This document shows positions 1 through 6,383 of a DNA stretch of 11,442 bases, piece after piece. Numbering within the stretch: the first letter of the stretch is position 1; each line of letters opens with the position of its first letter. Made by a program: the position numbers and the translations under genes. Source of the DNA: Verrucomicrobiota bacterium (GTDB lineage: Bacteria > Verrucomicrobiota > Kiritimatiellia > B70-G9); the NCBI GenBank assembly GCA_003641465.1, contig QNAJ01000028.1, positions 1 to 11,442 of the forward strand, given 5' to 3'. The notes beneath the pieces were generated by a model, which worked only from the letters and a program-made list of their open reading frames with translations, was not told where the DNA came from and did no database searches.

Positions 1-1518
1 TCACAGCGCAGCGGCTACAGCGTACCAGCGGTGCGTGCGGTCTTCCTGCTGGATGCGGATTCCGCGTGCGGCCAGAAAGCCCTGAAGCTCTCCGCGACGG
101 TCCAGTGTGCAGACGAACACCACGCGGTGGACCTGCGGGTCGACCAGCAGTTGGTCCACCAGACAACCACAGTCGCGGATCGGAGGGCGGTCCTCCGGCA
201 GATGATGGCACCGGAACACGGGCTTGCGGGCATAGAAACCCAGGCCGTAACAGATCCTTTCGCGGTACAATACGATGGCGTCCGCCTGCTTCTCCAGCGG
301 TTGCACCATGGCGTAGAGACTGCCCATATCCCGGTAGGGCTCGGTAAGCAGCGGCGCCGTCTTTGCCGCTACCGCCAGCAGTGCGGAAGCCAGTCCCGCA
401 AGAAGGATACGGCGCTTGAGCAGGTGATCTGCGCCCGGCCATTGCAGCGACACGATGCGCGCGATAACCAGAGCCACAGCCCCGAAAAGCGGCAGGACAT
501 AGTCGTACATACGGGATGAGCTGAGTGAGAAAACCAGCAGTCCGGGCAGGAACCAGCTCAGAAGGAAAAGCGCCGCATCGCTCCGCCGCAGAACGTCTTT
601 GAGCTTTCGCGGGCGCAGCCATCCCCAGCGCCGGGCCGCCGGAACCAGCCAGCCGCTCCAGAATCCGGCGCCCAGCAGGAGACAGGGGCCGTACACCACC
701 AGTGGGGCGTACCATTCCGGATTACGATGGAACTCGTTTTCCGCCAGTCGGCCCAGAATTTCGTGCTTGACGAAATATTCCAGAAGTCCGGGATGGCGCC
801 AGAGGGCCCAGGCGTACCACCACAGGCTGATGACTGCGAACAGCGCCACCGCTCCCGCTGTCACCAGGTCCCGCAGTGCGCGCCCGCGCCTCCGCGCAAT
901 CAGAAAGGTGCCCGCCGCCAGAAGGGGCACAAGCGCCGGGGGACCCTTGGTAAGAAATCCCATTCCCAAAGCGGCCCAGAAGCTGTAGCGGCATTTCCGG
1001 CAGCCAGCCAGGAACGCGACAAAACTCCACAGCGCCAGCAGCTCCCACATGGTCAGAAGAGTATCGGTATTCACCGTATTGGCGACCGCCACCGGGTAGA
1101 CGCTGCCGGCATAGATCAACGCCGCCCAGATGCCCGCCGCTCTGCCCCACAAGCGCAGGGCGATCGCACCGGCCGCGGCGGCGGACACCGCCAGGAAGAT
1201 GACGTTGGGCAAACGGGCCGCCCAGGCATTGCGCCCGAACAATCGGACCGAGGCAGCGATGGTCCAGTAAGTCAGCGGGGGCTTGGTCCAGTGCGGCAAC
1301 CCCAGCAGCGTGGGCTCCAGCCACCTGCCGCTCTCCTGCATCTCGCGTGACACCAGGCAGTAGCGGCCCTCGGTGGTGTCATAGATGCCGCGGCTTCCCT
1401 GGAAAAGTATCCCTGTGAGGAACCCGGCCACCAGCCCGACCGCCAGCACCGTGGCGCAGTCAGTGCCTCTGGGCGCCCTGATCATCACCGCCCGGCATAC
1501 ATCCTGCAGGCCCGGCAC
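1..1518 (-). CDS. ArnT/PMT-like polytopic membrane glycosyltransferase
   Basis: This 505-residue integral membrane protein has roughly 10-12 hydrophobic helices over residues 23-390, then a mostly soluble tail of about 115 residues. The first periplasmic loop carries YDTTEGRYCLVSREM (46-60) and GLPHWTKPPLTYW (73-85), followed by WAARLPN. These are typical of GT-C enzymes of the ArnT/PMT_2 group, where the acidic loop is catalytic. GFLTKGPPAL (187-196) and SSSRMYDYVLPL (333-344) also match this group. Such enzymes move a sugar from an undecaprenyl-phosphate carrier to lipid A, a protein or a glycan on the periplasmic side; the donor and acceptor cannot be read from the sequence. The link to waaA suggests an envelope glycan. 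The start is GTG 1518, abutting the previous stop. ATG 1485 is an alternative that removes 11 unconserved residues. The stop codon occupies bases 3-1, so the gene is complete at the window edge. Confidence 0.85.
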   Translation of the reverse strand: MPGLQDVCRAVMIRAPRGTDCATVLAVGLVAGFLTGILFQGSRGIYDTTEGRYCLVSREMQESGRWLEPTLLGLPHWTKPPLTYWTIAASVRLFGRNAWAARLPNVIFLAVSAAAAGAIALRLWGRAAGIWAALIYAGSVYPVAVANTVNTDTLLTMWELLALWSFVAFLAGCRKCRYSFWAALGMGFLTKGPPALVPLLAAGTFLIARRRGRALRDLVTAGAVALFAVISLWWYAWALWRHPGLLEYFVKHEILGRLAENEFHRNPEWYAPLVVYGPCLLLGAGFWSGWLVPAARRWGWLRPRKLKDVLRRSDAALFLLSWFLPGLLVFSLSSSRMYDYVLPLFGAVALVIARIVSLQWPGADHLLKRRILLAGLASALLAVAAKTAPLLTEPYRDMGSLYAMVQPLEKQADAIVLYRERICYGLGFYARKPVFRCHHLPEDRPPIRDCGCLVDQLLVDPQVHRVVFVCTLDRRGELQGFLAARGIRIQQEDRTHRWYAVAAAL

Positions 1519-3570
1519 CTATTCGATCGTGAGGTTTGACAGGTAGTCATCCAGTTCGGCCTTCTTCCGCCGCAGCCGTTCCCGCAGTTCCACCAGCTGC
1601 GATGTGATGCGTTCGGTGCGGTCTTCCTGAGCATTCAATTTCTTCATGTACCGCATGAACAGCTGGTCACTGCGCGCAAGCACACGCATGTTCTCGCGGA
1701 TGCGGGCCTGGTCACTCCGTATCTCCCTTCTCTCCCTCTCCAGATCCGCAATGCGGCGCTCGAGGTCTTCGATCTCCCGCCGCATGTTGACTGTCCTCTG
1801 CAAGGCTTCCCGCACCGCCGCGCTGATCTTCTGCCCGGAGACGTAGTACAGGATCCGATCCGGCGTCAGCGAGGACAGACCGTAGGACCGATGGATAACC
1901 TTCTCTTCGACCACCTGCAGGGTTTTCGATGACCTCGGGGGAACGCTCATCCTGAAGCGGTAGAAATCCGCGGTCCGCTGAACCGAGCCGGTGGGAGCCG
2001 TCAAAGTCCAGCCGCGGCGGATCGGATGTTCCACCAGATAGGAGCGGCTGAGGTCACTGCGCCGGTTGCGGATGGTGTAATCGGTTTTCACGACCTTCTT
2101 GACCCGTGCCTCCAGGGTCCCCTTGACGATCTTCACCGAAACGACTGCTTCGGAGACCGGCTTTTCTTCGATATCCGCCAGGCTGCGCGGATCACCGGCG
2201 TAGGATATGATTTTCTCCCCGCCTTCCGGTGTGTCCGAAAGGAGCCCCTCGCCGGCATAGATCCCTTCTTCAAAAACTGTCACCGGACCCGCGCTCAGGA
2301 AGTTGCCGCTGGTGTTGCTGACTACCACGCAATTCATCGGCGTACCTGAATTGATCCGCGGGTTGATCACCGTCAACCACTCCGCGGCGACCATCGCATT
2401 CAAGATAGGCACCATGGCCGCCCGGTTCTTCTCCAGGGTCAAAGGCTGTTTGAGCCGGTAAACGAACATCTCACCGGCGCGCTGGCCCGCAGCGGTCGGT
2501 TGCAGAGCCTCCATGGTACTCACCGTGGGAGCCGCGGGATAGGCTTCGGCCTCTTCCCGCATCGCCGCCGCCGGCGCCCCGGCTCGACCGGCAAACAATC
2601 CCTTCATGCGCAACGGAGATTTCTCGAATTCCGCCGCCAGCGTTTCCGTCAGGCGATCTTCATGCCGACCGGGTTGCAGTCGGCGCTGTCCGGGCAGCGG
2701 AATCTCCGGACGCTTAACGTAAATTGGATCGTACAGGTTCTGAATAAACGAGACCGGGCGGGCAGAGGTGAGCGTAAGTCGCACATCATTCCAGTCCGTC
2801 TCGGTGGTGTTTTCCAGATGCGCCCATCCTTGCAGCAGCGTCCGGTCACCCTGCTTCACGATGCGGTAACTGGTTTTCCATACCGGGGTCTCCCGGAGAT
2901 AACCGATTCTGACCTCACGCCGCTCCCCACCGGAAAAAACCAGACGCAGCAGCTTGTGATTGCGATCCCGCGCCGTCGCGAGCAGATTCAGCGCGCGGTC
3001 CAGGTCACGGTTCACCTGATCGTCCGCCACCGCACATGAACGAATGTCATCCAGGCTCACGGACCTGAGTCCGTCGCCGGTAAGAAGGTTGACCGCATAG
3101 TGTTCTTCCGTCCCCTTTTCGCCAATCACGGTTCTTTTCTGAACGCTCACGACGCGGCCTTTCAGGCTTCCTTCCAGAGTGGCGAGCTCAACGCTTCGGC
3201 CGCGGAGCCGCCTCAATATCTGGTGCAGGGCGGGGTTGTCGGCCAGATTCACCGAAAGGCTCCGCAAGGTGCGCTCGAGCGGCTCGCGCGAGTCATAGAC
3301 CCCCGCGACCACCGAGCCGGGTCCCCGGTCCAGGACCACCAGCGAACGGATCACGTCCACCATCACCTCCGGGCGGAAGCGGAGAGTGACACGTGACGAC
3401 GAGTCCACTTCTCCGGAGTGCTCGAAATAGCCCACCCCGCTGGTAAAGAGCACCACCCGTTTCAGCGGCATCGCCACCTCTTCCGCGCCGACGGCGCCCT
3501 GCCCGCGGCTGACCGGCAGTAGAAGAAAAACCATCACCGTCGCGGTTATGCTTCGCACCGTTGCATTCAT
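1519..3570 (-). CDS. Secreted DUF4139-family protein with C-terminal coiled coil
   Basis: This 683-residue protein has no known function. Residues 1-29 look like a Sec signal peptide: a short basic start, a hydrophobic core (ATVMVFLLLPV), and a likely signal peptidase site after AVGA. The mature part is beta-rich, with RVVLFTSGVGYFEHSGEV at 38-55. YLRETPVWKTSYRI at 224-237 resembles the conserved Tyr/Trp-x-x-x-Tyr signature of DUF4139 proteins. An Ala/Pro/Glu-rich linker covers about 325-365. Further beta-rich sequence runs to about 560, and a charged heptad-like coiled coil from about 587 to 680 is rich in Glu, Arg and Leu. Export to the periplasm or outer surface is inferred from the signal peptide. 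The start is ATG 3570, overlapping the sufU stop by four bases. Its TAG stop directly abuts the next gene's GTG, so production may be tied to the glycosyltransferase. DUF4139 proteins are sometimes called mucoidy-inhibitor-like; that does not define the function here. Confidence 0.82.
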   Translation of the reverse strand: MNATVRSITATVMVFLLLPVSRGQGAVGAEEVAMPLKRVVLFTSGVGYFEHSGEVDSSSRVTLRFRPEVMVDVIRSLVVLDRGPGSVVAGVYDSREPLERTLRSLSVNLADNPALHQILRRLRGRSVELATLEGSLKGRVVSVQKRTVIGEKGTEEHYAVNLLTGDGLRSVSLDDIRSCAVADDQVNRDLDRALNLLATARDRNHKLLRLVFSGGERREVRIGYLRETPVWKTSYRIVKQGDRTLLQGWAHLENTTETDWNDVRLTLTSARPVSFIQNLYDPIYVKRPEIPLPGQRRLQPGRHEDRLTETLAAEFEKSPLRMKGLFAGRAGAPAAAMREEAEAYPAAPTVSTMEALQPTAAGQRAGEMFVYRLKQPLTLEKNRAAMVPILNAMVAAEWLTVINPRINSGTPMNCVVVSNTSGNFLSAGPVTVFEEGIYAGEGLLSDTPEGGEKIISYAGDPRSLADIEEKPVSEAVVSVKIVKGTLEARVKKVVKTDYTIRNRRSDLSRSYLVEHPIRRGWTLTAPTGSVQRTADFYRFRMSVPPRSSKTLQVVEEKVIHRSYGLSSLTPDRILYYVSGQKISAAVREALQRTVNMRREIEDLERRIADLERERREIRSDQARIRENMRVLARSDQLFMRYMKKLNAQEDRTERITSQLVELRERLRRKKAELDDYLSNLTIE

Positions 3571-4028
3571 CCGGCTGCCTCCTCCTTCCTGTTTTCCAGG
3601 GTATTTAACGCCTTTTCCAGTGCCCGCCATGGGAGCAACGCGCACTTGCGACGCACCGGATAGCTGCGCATCTGCTGAAAGGCCAGGATTTCTCCGAGCT
3701 CGCTGCGTTCCTCCTGGGATATCTCCCCGCCGGTGACCAGACGCTGGAAAAGTGCGGCCAGCCGCCGGGCTTCGGCGGGACTCTTCCCCTCCACGATGCA
3801 CGACATCATGGAGGCCGAAGCGATGCTGACTGCGCAGCCGCATATGTCATACTCCAGTCCGCGCACCACGCCGTCGGCCATTCGCAACGTTATCCGGATA
3901 CGGTCGCCGCAAAGCGGATTGTTTTCCTCGGCCAGGGCCTCCCCCGGCGGCAACGGCCGCCGATTCCGGGGATTCCGGAAATGCTGCATCAGCGCTTCGG
4001 TGTACGGATCTTCCGCTGGTTCACGCAT
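3567..4028 (-). CDS. sufU: SufU-type sulfur acceptor for Fe-S cluster assembly
   Basis: This 153-residue cytosolic protein belongs to the IscU/SufU fold. It shows NNPLCGDRI (Cys40, Asp42), CGCAVSIASASMM (Cys65) and PVRRKCALLPWRALEKAL (Cys129). These match the three zinc-binding cysteines and the aspartate of Bacillus SufU (Cys41, Asp43, Cys66, Cys128). The spacing between the second and third cysteines (64 residues) includes the insertion that separates SufU from IscU. The ARRKC-like C-terminal motif also fits SufU, so the likely job is zinc-dependent acceptance of persulfide sulfur from the adjacent SufS, not direct cluster scaffolding. Extra cysteines at 63 and 77 are unusual. The start is ATG 4028, with AGGTG overlapping the sufS stop about 8 bases upstream. 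The last bases overlap the next gene in an ATGA arrangement, so the two should be translationally coupled. Confidence 0.92.
   Translation of the reverse strand: MREPAEDPYTEALMQHFRNPRNRRPLPPGEALAEENNPLCGDRIRITLRMADGVVRGLEYDICGCAVSIASASMMSCIVEGKSPAEARRLAALFQRLVTGGEISQEERSELGEILAFQQMRSYPVRRKCALLPWRALEKALNTLENRKEEAAG
3578..3585 (-). promoter_or_regulatory. Strong ribosome binding site for the DUF4139 gene
   Basis: GGAGGAGG inside the end of sufU lies 7 bases before ATG 3570. It fixes the start of the downstream gene, excludes an upstream extension overlapping most of sufU, and is the best ribosome site in the window. Confidence 0.75.
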
Positions 4029-4039
4029 GGTCCCAACAC

Positions 4040-5260
4040 CTATACGTCATGCCGGAAGAACCGGATCGCCTTTTCCAACGCTTCGGCCATCTTCTCCACG
4101 TCGGCATAATCGTTGTACACGTAAAAGCTCACCCGGGTTACCGCATCCACCCCCAGTGCCCGCAACAATGGCTGGGCGCAAAGATGACCCGCACGCACCG
4201 CTACATTCTCCCGCGCCAGGAACTGAGCCAGATCGTGGGGGTGGATCCCCGAAACGACGAAGGACACTATTCCGCAGTAGGTGGCCGGACAACCCAAAAC
4301 ACGCACTCCCCGAATCCCCTCAAGCACTTCCCGCGCCTTCCGGGCCAGATCCATTTCATGAGCCCAGATCTTCTCCATGCCGATTCCCTGCAGATAGCGG
4401 ATGGCCTCCGCCAGCCCCACCGCCCCGGCGGCGTTGGGGGTACCGGCTTCAAATTTGTGCGGCAGCTCCGCCCATTCGGCCCCATCCCAGCTCACAGTGC
4501 TGATCATCTCCCCGCCGGTCATATAAGGCGGAAGCTTCTCCAGAATTTCCCGGCGGCCGTAAAGCGCTCCGATCCCCATCGGCCCCAGCATCTTGTGTCC
4601 CGAGAAGACCAGGAAATCACAGCCAAGCTCGCTGACCGCTGTCGGCATGCAGGGAACCGACTGGGCGGCGTCAACCACCGTCACGGCACCGGCCTGACGG
4701 GCCGCGGCGATCACTTTCACGGCGGGTACCACCGTACCGAGCGCATTCGACGCCATGGCAAATGCCACCACCCTGGTGCGAGGAGTCAGCATCCGTTCCA
4801 GCGCATCCAGATCGAGATCTCCGTCGGGTGTGATGGGACACACTTTCAGCTTCAATGACCGCCGGGTGCACAGTTGCTGCCACGGAATCAGATTGCTGTG
4901 ATGCTCAAGCGCCGTAACCAGAACCTCGTCGCCATCCTGCACCAGCGAATCCAGTACGGCAGCCACCAGGTTGATGCCTTCGGTAGTACCCCGGGTGAAA
5001 ATCAGCTCGCCGGTATCGTCACAACCGATGAACTCGGCTACCTGCCGGCGCGCCTCTTCGTAGGCCGCCGTGGCCTCCTCGGCGAGACGATATACTCCCC
5101 GGTGAACATTGGCGTAGGTCCGCCGATAGAATTCGTCCACCCGGCGAAGAACCGCGGCCGGTTTATGCGTAGTTGCAGCGTTATCCAGATAGACGAGGTC
5201 CGGCCAGTTCTCGAATACCGGAAAATCCTTCCGCGGCACCAGGCAGGCCCCGGCATCCAT
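4040..5260 (-). CDS. sufS: Cysteine desulfurase, SufS type (class V aminotransferase fold)
   Basis: SufS is a cytosolic PLP enzyme that removes sulfur from L-cysteine as a persulfide for Fe-S cluster assembly. Numbered from ATG 5260, the protein has YLDNAATTHKP near 24-34, TRGTTEGINLVA, LEHHSNLIPW with the PLP-stacking His120, VDAAQSVP (Asp197, Gln200), FSGHKMLGP with the PLP lysine Lys223, and FEAGTPN. RAGHLCAQP holds the catalytic Cys361 on the short loop typical of group II (SufS/CsdA) enzymes. His342 in IHPHDLA, 19 residues before the cysteine, matches the histidine that Bacillus SufS lends to zinc when SufU docks, which agrees with the sufU gene next door. Longer readings from GTG 5338 or ATG 5290 remain possible, but they add an unconserved hydrophilic leader. 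sufU starts 11 bases after the stop. No sufBCD genes are in the window. Confidence 0.94.
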   Translation of the reverse strand: MDAGACLVPRKDFPVFENWPDLVYLDNAATTHKPAAVLRRVDEFYRRTYANVHRGVYRLAEEATAAYEEARRQVAEFIGCDDTGELIFTRGTTEGINLVAAVLDSLVQDGDEVLVTALEHHSNLIPWQQLCTRRSLKLKVCPITPDGDLDLDALERMLTPRTRVVAFAMASNALGTVVPAVKVIAAARQAGAVTVVDAAQSVPCMPTAVSELGCDFLVFSGHKMLGPMGIGALYGRREILEKLPPYMTGGEMISTVSWDGAEWAELPHKFEAGTPNAAGAVGLAEAIRYLQGIGMEKIWAHEMDLARKAREVLEGIRGVRVLGCPATYCGIVSFVVSGIHPHDLAQFLARENVAVRAGHLCAQPLLRALGVDAVTRVSFYVYNDYADVEKMAEALEKAIRFFRHDV

Positions 5261-5369
5261 CGGTTTTCCCTGTTCCCTCTCGTTCCCCATCCGCCCCCCC
5301 AGGGTTGAAAAATCACTTTCCGCCGGCCGACGTTCCACCGCCGTCCATCAGGGCAGTATGCCGGTAACC
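5261..5369 (-). other. Intergenic gap between murB and sufS
   Basis: This is the longest non-coding stretch in the window. It contains in-frame upstream starts for sufS (GTG 5338 and ATG 5290) that could lengthen that protein, the -10 part of a weak promoter candidate, and a purine-rich run leading into the sufS ribosome site. A short GC-rich self-complementary GGCCGGC stretch (near 5324-5330) followed by five Ts is too weak to call a terminator. I see no recognisable IscR-type operator. Confidence 0.5.
5267..5271 (-). promoter_or_regulatory. Ribosome binding site for sufS (decides the start)
   Basis: AGGGA lies 6 bases before ATG 5260. This start gives a 406-residue protein, the same length as E. 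coli SufS, with the conserved KDFPVF segment about 10 residues in, as usual for the family. Confidence 0.55.
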
Positions 5370-5383
5370 TCAGACGGGTTCAA
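5355..5383 (-). promoter_or_regulatory. Weak sigma70-like promoter candidate upstream of sufS
   Basis: Reading the minus strand, TTGAAC (5383-5378) and CATACT (5360-5355) each match 4 of 6 consensus bases and are separated by exactly 17 bases. The -35 box lies in the last codons of murB. Transcription would start about 85-90 bases before the sufS ATG at 5260. It sits at the only real gap in the gene string, which is where a secondary promoter for the Fe-S genes would be expected. Boxes of this quality also occur by chance. Confidence 0.25.
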
Positions 5384-6383
5384 TGATCTTGACGGAGTTC
5401 CATGCCCGCCAGCGGGGTGGAAGGAGGTCTCCAAAGTCTCCCAGAAAGCGTACCTCCGGGAGAAGGTCAACTCCGAAATGCCGCCGGACGTCCTCAGCGA
5501 TCTGCAGGCCCAGACTCAGAATGTCCGCGGCGGTGCATCCCGGCCTCTCCCGAACTATAAAGCCGACATGCCGCTCCCATACCCGGGCACCGCCCTTACT
5601 CCGGGTCCTGGCTCCGGCCCGCTCTATGAGAACCGCGGCATGAAGTCCGGGCGGATTTCGGAAAAAGCATCCTGCATTGGCGTGCCGGCGCCAGTCCGGA
5701 AAGCGATTACGGCGGTCTTCCAGTATCGCCTCCCGCCGCCGCCGGATCTGCCCGCGATCACCGGCTGGCAGGCGCAGGCGTACCCGCAGCAGAATCCCCG
5801 GCTTGTGCTGCAGGGCGCTTTCCCGGTACCCGAACCCGAGAGCGGCGGCCTCCCACCACGAGACCCGCCCGTCCGGCTCCAGTATGCGCGCAGACTCGGT
5901 GACCTTCGACATGTCGGAACCGAATCCGCCGGCGTTTCCCCAGACTGCACCCCCCACCGATCCCGGCAGGCCGGCAGCGAACTCGAGTCCTGCCAGACCT
6001 AACTCCACGGCACAGCGGGCCACGTCATCCGTACGCGAGCCGGCGGACACATCCAGTACCTCACCCTCGTGAATTATGTCCGGCTCGGACGCCAGGAAGC
6101 GTACCATCACACCGTCATAGCCGCTGTCCGCAATGAGCAGGTTGGAGCCGCGCCCCACGACCACCAGCGATATGCCCTCCTGCAGCAGCGTAGAGCACAC
6201 TTGTTCCGCCAGGGCGGCCGACTCGACGCTGACGACCGCCGCCACCCGACCGCCGGCTCCAATGGTTGTCAGGCGGGAGGCAGGGACGTCGTACTCCACA
6301 CGGACATCCGCCGGCAACGGTACCTTCCAGTCACGGTACATGAGAACCGGTGATCCTGTCCCATCGGATTTCATAGAGATCAC
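5370..6383 (-). CDS. murB: UDP-N-acetylenolpyruvoylglucosamine reductase
   Basis: MurB is a cytosolic FAD enzyme that uses NADPH to reduce UDP-GlcNAc-enolpyruvate to UDP-MurNAc, the second committed step of peptidoglycan precursor synthesis. The FAD-binding half shows VVGRGSNLLIADSGYDGVMV (76-95) and GLEFAAGLPGSVGGAVWGNAGG (132-153). GFGYRES (183-189) supplies the substrate-binding Tyr-Arg pair. The C-terminal domain has HANAGCFFRNP (234-244), VLIERAG, GGARVWERHVGFIV, and LLPEVRF with the catalytic Glu310. The residue in the general-acid position is Cys239, where E. coli MurB has Ser229. About 20 residues follow the usual family end. The 337-residue reading starts at GTG 6383, overlapping the waaA TGA by four bases (GTGA). 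An ATG at 6374, three codons in, is an equally good start; no strong ribosome site precedes either, so coupling to waaA translation is likely. Confidence 0.93.
   Translation of the reverse strand: MISMKSDGTGSPVLMYRDWKVPLPADVRVEYDVPASRLTTIGAGGRVAAVVSVESAALAEQVCSTLLQEGISLVVVGRGSNLLIADSGYDGVMVRFLASEPDIIHEGEVLDVSAGSRTDDVARCAVELGLAGLEFAAGLPGSVGGAVWGNAGGFGSDMSKVTESARILEPDGRVSWWEAAALGFGYRESALQHKPGILLRVRLRLPAGDRGQIRRRREAILEDRRNRFPDWRRHANAGCFFRNPPGLHAAVLIERAGARTRSKGGARVWERHVGFIVRERPGCTAADILSLGLQIAEDVRRHFGVDLLPEVRFLGDFGDLLPPRWRAWNSVKIIEPV

Noticed and set aside
3571..3843. Upstream extension of the DUF4139 reading frame
   Set aside because: It would overlap sufU by 91 codons, has low-complexity Arg/Gly-rich sequence, and precedes a strong ribosome site and a clear signal peptide at ATG 3570.
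4049..4858. Long plus-strand open frame opposite sufS; similar frames lie opposite sufU, topA and the DUF4139 gene
   Set aside because: Translations are rich in Arg, Pro and His with no family motifs, and lie exactly opposite well-identified genes. They are what GC-rich coding DNA produces on the other strand.
5310..5335. GC-rich palindrome followed by TTTTT in the murB-sufS gap as a terminator
   Set aside because: The palindrome is only about six or seven bases with no real loop, and the T-run is offset by about ten bases, so it does not form a convincing intrinsic terminator.
5261..5338. Longer SufS starting at GTG 5338
   Set aside because: No ribosome site precedes it, the added 26 residues are unlike SufS N-termini, and ATG 5260 has a good site and gives the usual family length. 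ATG 5290 cannot be fully excluded.
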